Shown here: piece after piece, positions 1 through 9,279 of the stretch | How positions within the stretch are numbered: the stretch's first letter is position 1 | Layout of the letters: every line of letters begins with the position of its first letter | DNA from: Thalassobacillus cyri | GTDB lineage: Bacteria; Bacillota; Bacilli; Bacillales; Halobacillaceae | Direction of reading: 5' to 3' | NCBI RefSeq assembly: GCF_900107755.1 | Contig: NZ_FNQR01000011.1 | Coordinates: 78,210-142,209 of the forward strand | DNA: 64,000 nt | Position numbers and translations under genes: made by a program | Notes under the pieces: model-generated | What the model saw: the letters and a program-made list of their open reading frames with translations, nothing else | Told to the model about the DNA's origin: nothing | The model's database searches: none

Positions 1-83
1 AACAAGAACGAGAAAATGAACCCTTTGCCTGAGTCAATGACGTCATTATTTTTTGATTGAATATTTTTTTTGAATTCGTTCAC
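1..83 (-). CDS. yqzM: YqzM family small protein (N-terminal part)
   Basis: This is a short protein of unknown function whose C-terminus lies beyond the left edge. The reverse strand opens with a GTG at 83-81 preceded by an AGGAGGGGT ribosome site, and reads MNEFKKNIQSKNNDVIDSG followed by the start of a hydrophobic stretch (FIFSFL). That pattern, a polar head leading into one membrane segment, is what I know of Bacillus YqzM. In B. subtilis yqzM sits on the opposite strand between comEC and holA, exactly as here. It is too short for the usual ORF cut-off. Identity rests on 27 visible residues and on synteny. Confidence 0.75.
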   Translation of the reverse strand, partial: MNEFKKNIQSKNNDVIDSGKGFIFSFL

Positions 84-309
84 TTTTACCCCTCCTATAT
101 ACCTGTGTTTTAGTATAAGTGATACACAGGTAAAAATCCAGATTCAATACCAATTAAATAAAAAATCTATCCATTTTTTTGTTTGCCTCCGTTAGCAAGA
201 GTTGTCATCTATAGTTTGCGTTCTTTTGGTCAATCTAAAACCAAGGGACAACATCGCCGCCCGGTCTTTCTCCCGGGTATTGATCGGACGGCGTTCATAT
301 AGATTGTTC

Positions 310-406
310 AGGCACCTCGTTCTTAAAGATTTTTGACAAGGCTTCCTAACCGGCATAAAATAAGAACATTGAGTTCCATTTATGGGTAGGGATGGACGAG
401 GTGCCT
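310..406. repeat. Inverted repeat flanking the holA promoter
   Basis: An 11-bp perfect inverted repeat, AGGCACCTCGT at 310-320 and ACGAGGTGCCT at 396-406, encloses the holA promoter. Just inside, GTTCTTA (319-325) pairs with TAAGAAC (361-367). The right arm continues into GTGCCTGTCAC; its complement GTGACAGGCACC is a motif I associate with abundant extragenic repeats in Bacillaceae. That last link is from memory and would need a genome search. Confidence 0.5.
333..361 (+). promoter_or_regulatory. Sigma-A promoter of holA
   Basis: TTGACA at 333-338 and TAAAAT at 356-361 are separated by 17 bases, a near-consensus housekeeping promoter. Transcription would start near 368, inside the palindromic repeat, giving holA a leader of about 70 bases. 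Confidence 0.7.
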
Positions 407-438
407 GTCACATTTATCAAGTAAGCTGGGGTGTAACA

Positions 439-1485
439 ATGAACTATATGGATACAATGAAAAAAATTAACAAAAAACAATTTTCTTCGATATATTTATT
501 ATATGGAACAGAATCATACTTAATCCAGGATATTAAACAAAAAATACTTAAGCATGCACTTTCAGAGGCAGACCAGGATGTAAATGTATCTTATTATGAT
601 TTAGAAGAAGTGCCGATTGAAGACGTGGTTACTGATGCAGAGACCTATCCTTTTTTTGGTGAGCGGAAAGTCATCATTGCAGATAATCCCGTATTTATGA
701 AAGCAAAACCGGACAAGCTGCCATTCGAACATGATACAGAAGCGTTTCAAGCTTACCTGGAAAATCCCGTGGATTATTCTATATTGGTTATTACAGCCCC
801 GTATGAAAAGTTGGATGAACGCAAAAAAACTTTCAAACAATTTAAAAAATATGGAGAAGTGGTACCCTGCCAGCCGGTAAGGGAATGGAATATGGATGAA
901 TGGATTCAATCAATCGCAAAAGAAATGGGCATTCAGGTTCCTAAAGAGCTTCACGAATTATTTATACAGGAAATCGGAACGAACTTGATGGTACTTAGAA
1001 GTGAAATGGAAAAATTGGCGCTGAATGCTGAAGAAGATGGAACGGTAACGAGGGAAATGGCAGAATCTTTGCTTTCTCATAGTGCTGAAGCTTCCGGGTT
1101 GAAATTGGTTGATGCGGTAATGGAAAGGAATCTTTCCAAAGCCATTCATTTATATAAAGATCTGATTCGCATGAATGAAGATCCGATAGCTTTGACCGCT
1201 TTGCTTGCTTCGCAATTCCGGATTATTTTTCAAGCAAAGATTTTAAAACAAAAAGGCTATGCTCAAAACCAAATGAGGCAATACATACAAGCTCACCCTT
1301 ATGTAATCAAGATGGCAATGAAAAGAGAACAATATTTCAGCTTGCATGAACTTGAACAGATCATGGATCAGCTTACCGAAACAGACCAGCAGATAAAACA
1401 AGGAAAAGTAGAGAAAAGCCTGGCATTTGAATTGCTGCTTTATCGAATGATCCATATTAAACGGATGGATAACAAAATAGGATGA
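439..1485 (+). CDS. holA: DNA polymerase III subunit delta
   Basis: HolA is the delta subunit of the clamp loader, which opens the beta sliding clamp and helps place it on primed DNA. The 348-residue protein begins with the family's hallmark degenerate nucleotide fold, SSIYLLYGTESYLIQ, and continues with the all-helical C-terminal collar region (for example LYKDLIRMNEDPIALTAL). Length matches Bacillus YqeN. I chose the ATG at 439, which has a GGGGTG site upstream and lines up with family N-termini. The longer frame from 382 would add 19 residues encoded by a repeat. It is followed by a strong terminator and faces rpsT. Confidence 0.93.
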   Translation: MNYMDTMKKINKKQFSSIYLLYGTESYLIQDIKQKILKHALSEADQDVNVSYYDLEEVPIEDVVTDAETYPFFGERKVIIADNPVFMKAKPDKLPFEHDTEAFQAYLENPVDYSILVITAPYEKLDERKKTFKQFKKYGEVVPCQPVREWNMDEWIQSIAKEMGIQVPKELHELFIQEIGTNLMVLRSEMEKLALNAEEDGTVTREMAESLLSHSAEASGLKLVDAVMERNLSKAIHLYKDLIRMNEDPIALTALLASQFRIIFQAKILKQKGYAQNQMRQYIQAHPYVIKMAMKREQYFSLHELEQIMDQLTETDQQIKQGKVEKSLAFELLLYRMIHIKRMDNKIG

Positions 1486-1494
1486 AGTGCAAAC

Positions 1495-1546
1495 AAAAAA
1501 GAGCTGCATGGGACGATAATCATATCGTTTCATGCAGCTCTTTTTT
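1495..1546. terminator. Bidirectional terminator holA/rpsT
   Basis: A long stem pairs AGAGCTGCATG (1500-1510) with CATGCAGCTCT (1531-1541), with A-rich and T-rich flanks on either side, so it can stop transcription from both directions. Confidence 0.85.
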
Positions 1547-1573
1547 AGAGCTAAGCCATTATTTCTTGCAAAA

Positions 1574-1598
1574 TGAAAAACGACCCTGGCAAGAGTCG
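1574..1598 (-). terminator. rpsT terminator
   Basis: Read on the minus strand, CGACTC and GGGTCG pair around a short loop (1581-1598) and are followed by TTTTTC. It lies 26 bases past the rpsT stop codon. Confidence 0.7.
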
Positions 1599-1623
1599 CT
1601 TGTTGGTCATAAAAAAAGCAAGC

Positions 1624-1884
1624 CTACAGGCTGTTTACTTTTTTAGCTAGGCGAGATTTTTGACGGTTACCGTTATTTTGCTGGACAATTCCTTTTTGAA
1701 CGGCTTTATCAATGTTTTTCGTTGCAGTTTGTAGAGCGCTCTTCGCACCTTCTGCATCATTGTTTGCTACTAATTTTTCCACACGCTTGACTGCTGTACG
1801 CATGTCCCCTTTGTAAACAAGGTTTTGAGCGCGACGGTCATTAGTTGTACGAACACGTTTAACTGCGGATTTAATGTTTGGCAT
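1624..1884 (-). CDS. rpsT: 30S ribosomal protein S20
   Basis: S20 binds 16S rRNA early in assembly of the small ribosomal subunit. The 86-residue, lysine- and arginine-rich helical protein starts [18 protein letters not shown], the standard S20 opening, and ends RLAKKVNSL. The start has a perfect AGGAGGTGA site. It is a single-gene transcript with its own promoter at 1937-1965 and its own terminator, on the strand opposite to its neighbours as in B. subtilis. Confidence 0.97.
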   Translation of the reverse strand: MPNIKSAVKRVRTTNDRRAQNLVYKGDMRTAVKRVEKLVANNDAEGAKSALQTATKNIDKAVQKGIVQQNNGNRQKSRLAKKVNSL

Positions 1885-1936
1885 GATTTCACCTCCTAGG
1901 TAAAAACATAAGACTCATTCATATCGAACAAGAGTC

Positions 1937-1965
1937 ATTTTACCAAAGCCATCACTAGTTTTCAA
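1937..1965 (-). promoter_or_regulatory. Sigma-A promoter of rpsT
   Basis: On the minus strand TTGAAA (1965-1960) and TAAAAT (1942-1937) are 17 bases apart. The start site would lie about 45 bases upstream of the rpsT ATG. Confidence 0.65.
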
Positions 1966-2046
1966 TAGGTTTATCCCTGTAGTAAAAGAAAAGGTATAAA
2001 ATTCTTGAACCTGCTTCAAGCTAGATAGCAAAAAGGAGGCAGGTTT

Positions 2047-3141
2047 ATGGGTGAGAACAATATCAAATTCACGGTACGTACGGATCTTGCAATCGAAGCC
2101 AGAGATATGTATGTCGAGGATGAGCAGCAAGAGCAATCTCCTCAAGGTGTAGAGGTAGAAGAAAAAACTGTTGATGACATTAAGGTTACATATGTCACCA
2201 TCGATGAAGCAGCGGAAGAAAGACTTGGTAAAAAAGCGGGAAACTACATTACCCTGGAATCCAAGGCCATCCGAAACCAGGATACGGATATGCAGAAGCG
2301 GCTCTCGGTCGTCCTGGCAGAGCAGCTAGGTGAATTGTTTAAACTGAATGATATAAAAGAAGGGCAGACGTGTATGGTGGTCGGACTCGGGAACCATAAT
2401 GTCACTCCTGATGCGTTAGGGCCAATGGCTATGGAGAAAGTTATGGTAACCACCCATTTATTTAAATTACACCCGGAAACTGTTGCGGAAGGCTATCGAC
2501 CTGTGGCAGCCATCACTCCAGGGGTAATGGGGGTTACAGGAGTCGAGACGAGCGATATCATTTTGGGGGTACTGGAAAAGACAAAACCAGACTTTGTTAT
2601 TGCAATCGATGCGCTGGCCTCAAGATCCATTGACCGTATCAATGCTACCATCCAATTATCAGATACAGGTATCCATCCAGGATCAGGGGTAGGGAATAAA
2701 AGAAAAGAATTGAGTAAATCTACGTTGAACATCCCGGTGATAGCAGTTGGGGTTCCGACCGTCGTGGATGCTGTTACGATTACGAATGATACCATTGATT
2801 ACCTGTTGAAGCATATGGGCAGGGAGTGGCGCGAGAAAGATGATCCTTCTAAATCTCTCACGCCGGCAAAAATGACTTTTGGCGAGAAGACATTACGTGA
2901 AGAGGATTTGCCTGACTTGGATCAACGGAAAGCGATTCTTGGTATGGTAGGCGGCCTGGAAACGCATGAGAAACGTCAATTGATAGAGGAAGTTTTATCT
3001 CCGATCGGTCACAATCTGATGGTGACCCCTAAGGAAGTAGATGGATTCATGAAAGATATGGCACATGTGATAGCCTCGGGAATTAATGCTGCCCTTCATG
3101 AAAGGGTTAAAGGAGATGAAGCACAATCCTTTACGAGGTAG
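2047..3141 (+). CDS. gpr: Spore germination protease GPR
   Basis: GPR is the aspartate-type endoprotease that degrades small acid-soluble proteins when spores germinate. It is made in the forespore as an inactive zymogen. The 364-residue protein carries the N-terminal TDLAIEA sequence (residues 12-18), resembling the target site in its substrates, where autoprocessing removes the propeptide. It also has the conserved blocks [12 protein letters not shown] and [10 protein letters not shown]. An AAGGAGG site precedes the ATG. TTTATC (1970-1975), 17 bases, GGTATAAAAT (1993-2002) is a weak candidate for a forespore promoter. spoIIP follows after 93 bases. Confidence 0.95.
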   Translation: MGENNIKFTVRTDLAIEARDMYVEDEQQEQSPQGVEVEEKTVDDIKVTYVTIDEAAEERLGKKAGNYITLESKAIRNQDTDMQKRLSVVLAEQLGELFKLNDIKEGQTCMVVGLGNHNVTPDALGPMAMEKVMVTTHLFKLHPETVAEGYRPVAAITPGVMGVTGVETSDIILGVLEKTKPDFVIAIDALASRSIDRINATIQLSDTGIHPGSGVGNKRKELSKSTLNIPVIAVGVPTVVDAVTITNDTIDYLLKHMGREWREKDDPSKSLTPAKMTFGEKTLREEDLPDLDQRKAILGMVGGLETHEKRQLIEEVLSPIGHNLMVTPKEVDGFMKDMAHVIASGINAALHERVKGDEAQSFTR

Positions 3142-3234
3142 TGTTGATAGAAAGTTGATAGAGTAATGTTCTATTTTGGTTGTCTCTTCATAGACTTTAG
3201 TAATCAGCCTTAAGGTCATGAAGGGATTGGGACG

Positions 3235-4392
3235 ATGAAAAAGATAAGACGACGGCCGCCATTCCAGTATTATAAATTCAATAGGCTATCAAAACGGGCT
3301 GGATCCCTGGTAGGAGCAATGCTTGCGTTATTGTTGATTATCGGGGCATTGACCAGTGTGAAGCCTACTTATCGCATTTATTCTGAGACAATCCAAGGTT
3401 GGACCAGCCAAATAGAAGGACCATCTTTTCTCTACTTATTCAGCATGGAAAACAGATTATTCGAAGCAGCATATCCTGAAAATATAACTCCCCCAAATTT
3501 GTCGACCATGAGTTTTCAACTGGCGACAAGTTTGACACCGAACGACCCGAGAAGTCTGTTGGGAAGGGAATTGCCCGGGCTTGATACCTATCATGGAGAA
3601 ATTCTTGTGGCCGGTGAAGGTACAGACTATACCAATTTACCGGTAGAGTCGCATCCACCACTTGATGTCGTTCTTGAAGATAGAGAAGCAGTCGATACGG
3701 AAGATGAAGAACCAGTGGAAAATCCCTCAAGAGAAGGAGATGCCCCATCAACTGGCGGACGAGATGTTGTACTTATTTATAATACCCATAACCGGGAATC
3801 CTTTCTTCCTCATTTAGCAAAAGGAACAGAGCACGCATACCATGATGAAGTAAATATCACGAAAGTAAGTGACCGACTGGCAAAGTCTTTGGAAGCCAAT
3901 GGAATTGGTGCTGAGGTACTTACACAAGATGTCACTCAATATGCCAGGGATAAAGACATGGCACCCTACGATGCCTCAAGATCACTTGTTTCGGAGGTTA
4001 TGGGCTCAAATCAAGACGTTCAGTATATATTCGACCTTCATCGTGATGCAGTACCAAGAGATATTACCACTACGGATATCAATGGTGAAACATATGCGAA
4101 AACAATTTTTGTTATTGGGGCTGAACATCCCTCCTTTGAAAAAAATGCAAGGCTGGCAGCTGATCTGCATGACATGCTTCAAGAAAAATATCCTGGGCTA
4201 AGTCGTGGAGTCATCAAAAAGAAAGGGAACGGAGTGGATGGTAAATACAATCAGGATCTTTCTGAAAATGCCATACTCGTTGAATTTGGCGGACACGAAA
4301 ATAGCCTGGAAGAAGTTTATCGGGCTGCGGATGCAGTAGCTGAAATATTTAGTGATTATTACTGGAATGCAGAAAAAGTTTCAGGGGACTAA
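3235..4392 (+). CDS. spoIIP: Stage II sporulation protein P
   Basis: SpoIIP is the peptidoglycan amidase and endopeptidase of the DMP machine (with SpoIID and SpoIIM) that thins septal wall and drives engulfment of the forespore. The 385-residue protein has a cytoplasmic basic head, one membrane anchor at about residues 22-42, and an extracytoplasmic region. The catalytic domain begins near residue 178 with VVLIYNTHNRESF, whose His is a zinc ligand in the family, followed by IFDLHRDA and VEFGGHEN. Placement after gpr and before yqxA is the classic arrangement. Confidence 0.95.
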   Translation: MKKIRRRPPFQYYKFNRLSKRAGSLVGAMLALLLIIGALTSVKPTYRIYSETIQGWTSQIEGPSFLYLFSMENRLFEAAYPENITPPNLSTMSFQLATSLTPNDPRSLLGRELPGLDTYHGEILVAGEGTDYTNLPVESHPPLDVVLEDREAVDTEDEEPVENPSREGDAPSTGGRDVVLIYNTHNRESFLPHLAKGTEHAYHDEVNITKVSDRLAKSLEANGIGAEVLTQDVTQYARDKDMAPYDASRSLVSEVMGSNQDVQYIFDLHRDAVPRDITTTDINGETYAKTIFVIGAEHPSFEKNARLAADLHDMLQEKYPGLSRGVIKKKGNGVDGKYNQDLSENAILVEFGGHENSLEEVYRAADAVAEIFSDYYWNAEKVSGD

Positions 4393-4411
4393 ATAACAGG
4401 AGGTGGTCGTA

Positions 4412-4756
4412 ATGTTAAAGTATCTTCTTTTCATTTGTATGATGATTGTACTGTTTTTAGGCGGTGCTCTGTTTGGCATCAATCAGGCTAGTGAAGGCGT
4501 CATCCAGACAAGGGGGTATACGACGGACCACCTGAAAGAAGCGTTGTCCGTGGAACAGACAGGCCAGGATAAATATGATGTAACTGTAATGGGAATACCA
4601 GTTGAACAGCAAAATGTCGAAACAAAAATTAACCTCTATCAAGATCACGCTGCCCATTCCAGCGTCCAACTGGCTGAATTGTTGGGTGGCGGCGTTTCCA
4701 GGATATACGATGTGGTAATCACTGCAGCAGCCAATATTGTGGAGCCATTATTCTGA
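4412..4756 (+). CDS. yqxA: YqxA family membrane protein (DUF3679)
   Basis: This 114-residue protein of unknown function has one N-terminal membrane segment (residues 3-22) and a polar remainder predicted to face outward. It is the conserved third gene of the gpr-spoIIP-yqxA sporulation cluster. The ATG at 4412 follows AGGAGGT at 4400-4406. A GTG at 4403 in the same frame overlaps that site and is not the start. A terminator closes the cluster 10 bases later. A role in sporulation is inferred only from position. Confidence 0.8.
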   Translation: MLKYLLFICMMIVLFLGGALFGINQASEGVIQTRGYTTDHLKEALSVEQTGQDKYDVTVMGIPVEQQNVETKINLYQDHAAHSSVQLAELLGGGVSRIYDVVITAAANIVEPLF

Positions 4757-4766
4757 ACATATACAC

Positions 4767-4797
4767 AAAGCAGTCCATTCGATGGGCTGCTTTATTG
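4767..4797 (+). terminator. Terminator after yqxA
   Basis: AAAGCAGTCCA and TGGGCTGCTTT pair around TTCGA, closing the gpr-spoIIP-yqxA cluster. Confidence 0.75.
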
Positions 4798-4921
4798 TTT
4801 GAAAACTTATAGATAATTCAACGGATTGGGATTGAAAATTCGCTATGCTTTTCATGTTTCCAATATCTCGTCTTGGCTAGTCCAGTTACTATGCCACTTA
4901 CCGGACTTCCGCTTTTGATGA

Positions 4922-4950
4922 TTGAATATTCGCTTGGCTATTGCTATAAT
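4922..4950 (+). promoter_or_regulatory. Sigma-A promoter of lepA
   Basis: TTGAAT at 4922-4927 is 17 bases from TATAAT at 4945-4950, which also has the extended TGC motif. A 20-bp near-copy of the -35 region (4919-4938) lies at 4827-4846. I see no gene in the 238 bases between yqxA and lepA. Confidence 0.7.
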
Positions 4951-4994
4951 CTATGCTAGTTATCGTTCGTAAAAATAGTAGGAGTGGATTGTAA

Positions 4995-6812
4995 TTGGCA
5001 AGTAATCAAAGACAACAGCGTGTGAGGAATTTTTCGATCATTGCTCACATTGATCATGGAAAATCGACTTTAGCTGATCGGATATTAGAAAAAACAAAAG
5101 CGTTGACGCAGCGTGAAATGAAAGAGCAATTCCTTGATGCCATGGATTTGGAGCGGGAACGAGGAATTACAATCAAATTAAATGCTGTACAACTGAATTA
5201 TAAACAAGATGATGAAGACTATATCTTTCATTTAATAGACACCCCAGGGCACGTCGACTTCACTTATGAAGTCTCCCGTAGTCTCGCAGCCTGTGAAGGT
5301 GCCATACTCGTCGTGGATGCTGCGCAGGGCATAGAAGCCCAGACGTTGGCAAATGTTTATTTAGCATTGGAGAATGACCTCGAAATCATTCCTGTTATTA
5401 ACAAAATCGATTTGCCTAGTGCAGATCCTGAACGGGTAAAACAGGAAATCGAAGATGTGATTGGTATTGATGCCTCTGATGCTATCCTTGCGTCTGCTAA
5501 GGATGGAAAAGGTATTGATGAGATTTTAGAAAGAATCGTGAGTGATATTCCAGCTCCCGAAGGCAATGTCGAAGAGCCGCTAAAAGCACTGATATTCGAT
5601 TCCTTATATGACCCTTACCGTGGTGTCATCGCCTATGTATGTATAAAGGAAGGGTCTGTCAAAGTCGGGGATAAAATCAAAATGATGGCTACAGGAAAAG
5701 AGTTTGAAGTGAATGAAGTAGGTGTCTTCAAGCCGAAACCAGCTCCATTAGATGAATTGACAGTCGGTGATGTCGGTTATTTGACCGCTTCGATTAAAAA
5801 TGTCGGGGATAGCCAAGTAGGTGATACGATCACGCTTGCCAACAAGCAGGCTGCTCAACCACTGCCTGGTTATAAGCGCCTCAATCCAATGGTTTTCTGT
5901 GGGATGTATCCCGTCGATGCCAATCGATACAATGATCTTCGTGAAGCTCTGGAGCGTCTGGAGTTGAATGATTCCTCTTTACAATATGAAGCGGAAACAT
6001 CACAAGCACTAGGGTTCGGGTTCCGGACTGGGTTCCTTGGTATGCTTCATATGGAAATTATCCAGGAGCGAATCGAACGGGAATTCGGCATTGACCTGAT
6101 TACCACTGCTCCAAGTGTTATTTACCAGGTAGCATTGACAGATGGAAGTGAGATACAAGTCGATAACCCATCTATGATGCCTGACAATCAAAAAATTCAG
6201 GAAGTGCGGGAACCGTTCGTTAAAGCGACAATTATGGTGCCGAATGAATATGTCGGTCCGGTTATGGAGATTTGTCAGAAAAAGCGCGGGGACTTCAAAG
6301 ACATGCAATACCTGGATGAAAATCGGGTCAATGTCGTCTATGAAATTCCTTTATCAGAAATCGTTTATGATTTCTTCGATGCGCTTAAGTCCAAAACAAA
6401 AGGGTATGCTTCCTTTGATTATGAGTTAATCGGGTACAAGGAATCCAACCTTGTAAAAATGGATATCCTATTGAATGGAGATACCATTGATGCACTGTCT
6501 TTCATTGTCCATAAGGATTTTGCATACGAGCGAGGAAAGCAAATCGTTGAAAAACTGAAGAATCTCATTCCAAGACAGCAATTCGAGGTCCCTGTCCAGG
6601 CGACGATCGGCAACAAAGTAGTGGCTCGCTCTACCATCAAAGCGATGAGAAAGAACGTATTATCGAAATGTTATGGGGGAGATATATCCCGTAAACGTAA
6701 GCTGTTAGAAAAGCAAAAAGAAGGTAAGAAACGGATGAAGATGGTCGGTTCTGTAGAAGTGCCGCAGGAAGCCTTCATGTCCGTGCTTGAAATGGACGAC
6801 GACGATAATTAA
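4995..6812 (+). CDS. lepA: Elongation factor 4 (LepA)
   Basis: LepA is a ribosome-bound GTPase linked to back-translocation and to 30S biogenesis. The 605-residue protein has the full translational GTPase set: AHIDHGKST (P-loop, about residues 17-25), DTPGHVDF and NKID. EF-G-like domains II, III and V follow, with the LepA-specific C-terminus ending [14 protein letters not shown]. The start is TTG at 4995, preceded by TAGGAGTGG; no better start is available. It stands in its usual place between yqxA and hemW with its own promoter and terminator. Confidence 0.97.
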   Translation: MASNQRQQRVRNFSIIAHIDHGKSTLADRILEKTKALTQREMKEQFLDAMDLERERGITIKLNAVQLNYKQDDEDYIFHLIDTPGHVDFTYEVSRSLAACEGAILVVDAAQGIEAQTLANVYLALENDLEIIPVINKIDLPSADPERVKQEIEDVIGIDASDAILASAKDGKGIDEILERIVSDIPAPEGNVEEPLKALIFDSLYDPYRGVIAYVCIKEGSVKVGDKIKMMATGKEFEVNEVGVFKPKPAPLDELTVGDVGYLTASIKNVGDSQVGDTITLANKQAAQPLPGYKRLNPMVFCGMYPVDANRYNDLREALERLELNDSSLQYEAETSQALGFGFRTGFLGMLHMEIIQERIEREFGIDLITTAPSVIYQVALTDGSEIQVDNPSMMPDNQKIQEVREPFVKATIMVPNEYVGPVMEICQKKRGDFKDMQYLDENRVNVVYEIPLSEIVYDFFDALKSKTKGYASFDYELIGYKESNLVKMDILLNGDTIDALSFIVHKDFAYERGKQIVEKLKNLIPRQQFEVPVQATIGNKVVARSTIKAMRKNVLSKCYGGDISRKRKLLEKQKEGKKRMKMVGSVEVPQEAFMSVLEMDDDDN

Positions 6813-6820
6813 TAAGCCGA

Positions 6821-6852
6821 AAAACCGCAGGAAGCTTTTCTTGCGGTTTTCG
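6821..6852 (+). terminator. Terminator after lepA
   Basis: AAAACCGCA (6821-6829) pairs with TGCGGTTTT (6842-6850). The trailing T run is short, so some read-through into hemW is likely. Confidence 0.65.
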
Positions 6853-6872
6853 TTATGAAAGGCGGTAAACCG

Positions 6873-8021
6873 ATGCAGATACCCTCTGTATATATTCATA
6901 TTCCATTTTGTCAGCAAATCTGCCATTACTGTGACTTCACAAAGTTTTTCTATAATGAAAAGCTGGCAGATGATTATCTGAATGCTTTAGAGAAGGAAAT
7001 GCAACATTATGTTTTGAAAGAAAAAATTACACCAGATACTATTTTTGTTGGAGGCGGCACGCCGACAGCTCTCTCGCGGGCACAGTTGAAAAAGCTTCTT
7101 CTCATCATCGATCGCTATCATGATATAGAATCGTGCAGAGAATACACATTTGAGGCGAATCCAGGTGATCTTGACGAAGAAAAAGTCAAAATGTTGAAAG
7201 CCTTCGGTGTCAACAGGATTTCTTTAGGTGTGCAGGTATTTGATGATGACATGCTTGAAAAGATTGGCCGTCTTCATAAAGTGAAAGATGTCTATACTAA
7301 TATGGAACGACTTTTGAGCGTAGGACTGACTAATATCAGCATCGATTTGATTTACGCACTTCCGGGACAAACGGTTAAACAATTTGAACAGACCGTCGAT
7401 GAGGCACTGGAGTTTGACCTTCCGCATTATTCTTCCTATTCATTACAAATTGAGCCGAAGACCGTGTTTTATCAACGCTATAAAAAGGGCAAATTAAGCA
7501 AGCCTCCAGAGGAAACGGAAGCGATGATGTATGAGTTGCTGCAAGATAAAATGACCGCTCGCGGCAAGCATCAGTACGAAATTAGCAACTTTGCTGAACC
7601 GGGATATGAGAGCAGGCACAACCTTACTTATTGGAATAATGAATTTTATTATGGATTCGGTGCCGGTGCTCATGGATATCTGCCTGGAAGGCGGATTGTG
7701 AACCTTCGCCCTCTTCCAGCTTACATCAGGCAAGCGACAGAGAATGGCAGGCCTGTGCTTCATGAGGAGCCTATCGGCATAAAAGAACGAATGGAAGAAG
7801 AAATGTTTCTGGGACTTAGGAAAACAGAGGGAGTGGACATGCACAGGTTCGAATCGAAATTTGGAAAAAAAATCGAGCAGATATTCGGTGATGCCATCCC
7901 TAATCTAGAAGAACGGGATTTGATCACAAAAAAAACCGATAAAATCGCTTTGACGGAAAAAGGCCGTATCCTTGGTAATGAGGTATTCCAGGAGTTTTTA
8001 TTAGAAGGTAAAGATTCATGA
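6873..8021 (+). CDS. hemW: Radical SAM protein HemW
   Basis: HemW is a radical SAM protein related to oxygen-independent coproporphyrinogen oxidase but thought to act as a heme chaperone. The 382-residue protein opens MQIPSVYIHIPFC and binds its iron-sulfur cluster through C13, C17 and C20 (CxxxCxxC). The fourth cysteine that follows this motif in true HemN is absent, which favours HemW. GGGTP and the C-terminal HemN-type domain are present. The ATG at 6873 follows AAAGGCGG; the in-frame ATG at 6855 precedes that site and is rejected. Confidence 0.9.
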   Translation: MQIPSVYIHIPFCQQICHYCDFTKFFYNEKLADDYLNALEKEMQHYVLKEKITPDTIFVGGGTPTALSRAQLKKLLLIIDRYHDIESCREYTFEANPGDLDEEKVKMLKAFGVNRISLGVQVFDDDMLEKIGRLHKVKDVYTNMERLLSVGLTNISIDLIYALPGQTVKQFEQTVDEALEFDLPHYSSYSLQIEPKTVFYQRYKKGKLSKPPEETEAMMYELLQDKMTARGKHQYEISNFAEPGYESRHNLTYWNNEFYYGFGAGAHGYLPGRRIVNLRPLPAYIRQATENGRPVLHEEPIGIKERMEEEMFLGLRKTEGVDMHRFESKFGKKIEQIFGDAIPNLEERDLITKKTDKIALTEKGRILGNEVFQEFLLEGKDS

Positions 8022-8040
8022 AAAAATCAAGCTAAAGTCG

Positions 8041-8067
8041 TTGACATTGGAAAACGCATTTGATAAT
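8041..8067 (+). promoter_or_regulatory. Promoter of the hrcA operon
   Basis: A consensus TTGACA lies at 8041-8046, with GATAAT at 8062-8067 as the likely -10, at a short 15-base spacing. It sits directly in front of the CIRCE operator. Confidence 0.5.
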
Positions 8068-8079
8068 TTAATATTAGAT

Positions 8080-8106
8080 TTAGCACTCAACAGACAAGAG
8101 TGCTAA
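8080..8106 (+). promoter_or_regulatory. CIRCE operator (HrcA binding site)
   Basis: TTAGCACTC, nine bases, GAGTGCTAA is a perfect match to the CIRCE inverted repeat bound by HrcA. It sits between promoter and hrcA ribosome site, so HrcA controls its own gene and the downstream grpE-dnaK-dnaJ genes. Confidence 0.97.
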
Positions 8107-8120
8107 CAGAGGTGATCATC

Positions 8121-9152
8121 ATGTTGACAGAGAGGCAATTACTGGTACTGCAAGTGATTATTGATGAATTCATCCAAACGGCACAACCCGTGGGTTCCCG
8201 TTCCATTTCTAAGAAAGGCGAAGTTACATTCAGTTCCGCAACAATCCGGAACGAAATGGCAGATCTTGAAGAGATGGGACTGATTGAAAAGACGCACTCT
8301 TCTTCAGGTAGGGTTCCTTCTGAAAAAGGGTATCGCTTCTATGTGGATCATCTGTTGTCTCCTTTCCGTCTTTCAAATAAAGAAATACATTCTATTCAGG
8401 AAACTTTTCGGGATCAGATGCTTGAGTTTGAGAGAGTGGTTCAAAAGTCGGCGGGGATCCTTTCCGATTTGACGAATTACACATCAATCATCCTCGGACC
8501 TGAGGTATTCGAAACGAAGTTGAAACAGCTTCAGATAGTACCATTGACTCCTCAGACAGCCGTAGCGATCCTAGTGACGAATACTGGCCATGTCGAGCAC
8601 CGGGCATTCAATATTCCTCAGGAAATTGAAGCAAATGACCTGGAAAAGATGGTGAATATATTAAATGACCGTTTGTACGGAGTGCCGTTAGTACAGCTGC
8701 ATGAAAAGATTTTTAATGAAGTGGGAGACTTGCTGAAAACCCACACGAGGAATTATGAACAGGCATTCCAGTACCTGCAAGCGGCTTTGCTTAATGAACA
8801 GCCTGCGAAATTATATGTTGGCGGAAAGACCAACATTCTCATGCAGCCAGAGTTCAAAGATTTAGAAAAAGTAAGATCTTTGTATGCCATGATGGAGAAG
8901 GAAAGTGAGATTGTCCACTTGCTTCGCAGCGAGCATCCGGGTATACACGTGAAAATAGGCCATGAGAATGAGGTAGACGCCATGCAGGACTGCAGTTTAA
9001 TTACAGCAAGTTATGCCTTGGGTGATGATCAAATTGGGACCATTGCTTTACTGGGTCCCACCAGGATGGAGTATAACCGTGTCATCAAGCTGATGAATGT
9101 GTTGTCATCTGAAATGACAGATACCTTCAAGTCCTGGTATCAAGGTGAATAA
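8121..9152 (+). CDS. hrcA: Heat-inducible transcription repressor HrcA
   Basis: HrcA represses class I heat-shock genes by binding CIRCE and needs GroEL to stay active. The 343-residue protein has the N-terminal winged helix (residues 1 to about 70, with FSSATIRNEMADLEEMGLIEK as recognition region in two parts) followed by the GAF-like HrcA domain. The ATG at 8121 follows AGAGGTGAT. The open frame from a GTG at 8100 begins inside CIRCE and is rejected. It heads the hrcA-grpE-dnaK-dnaJ cluster. Confidence 0.96.
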   Translation: MLTERQLLVLQVIIDEFIQTAQPVGSRSISKKGEVTFSSATIRNEMADLEEMGLIEKTHSSSGRVPSEKGYRFYVDHLLSPFRLSNKEIHSIQETFRDQMLEFERVVQKSAGILSDLTNYTSIILGPEVFETKLKQLQIVPLTPQTAVAILVTNTGHVEHRAFNIPQEIEANDLEKMVNILNDRLYGVPLVQLHEKIFNEVGDLLKTHTRNYEQAFQYLQAALLNEQPAKLYVGGKTNILMQPEFKDLEKVRSLYAMMEKESEIVHLLRSEHPGIHVKIGHENEVDAMQDCSLITASYALGDDQIGTIALLGPTRMEYNRVIKLMNVLSSEMTDTFKSWYQGE

Positions 9153-9205
9153 ATAAGGGTAAGAATGGATGAAGATGGGCAGCTTCTCTTCCCATCCCTT
9201 ATTTT
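9151..9205 (+). terminator. Putative terminator or attenuator hrcA/grpE
   Basis: AAATAAGGG (9151-9159) can pair with CCCTTATTT (9196-9204), and GATGGG with CCCATC inside, followed by TTTTTG. It may reduce read-through from hrcA to grpE. Confidence 0.5.
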
Positions 9206-9279
9206 TGTCCTTTTACTTTTGTCCAGGCTATAAAAGTGTTATAGTCTTAACGGTGAATAGAACTAGAGGGGGTGTCGGA

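Larger units (their letters stand above)
84..438. other. Intergenic region between yqzM and holA
   Basis: The 355 bases hold no gene I can support. There is an 8-bp inverted repeat (ACCTGTGT at 101-108, ACACAGGT at 124-131) in the yqzM promoter zone. A GC-rich stretch at about 253-296 can form nested stems (CGCCG with CGGCG, CCCGG with CCGGG). The holA promoter and a flanking palindromic element are listed separately. An open frame runs from an ATG at 382 into holA, but that part lies in the repeat and has no ribosome site. Confidence 0.6.

Noticed and set aside
382..438. N-terminal extension of holA from an ATG at 382
   Set aside because: The extra residues are encoded by one arm of an inverted repeat, no ribosome site precedes 382, and family alignment begins after 439.
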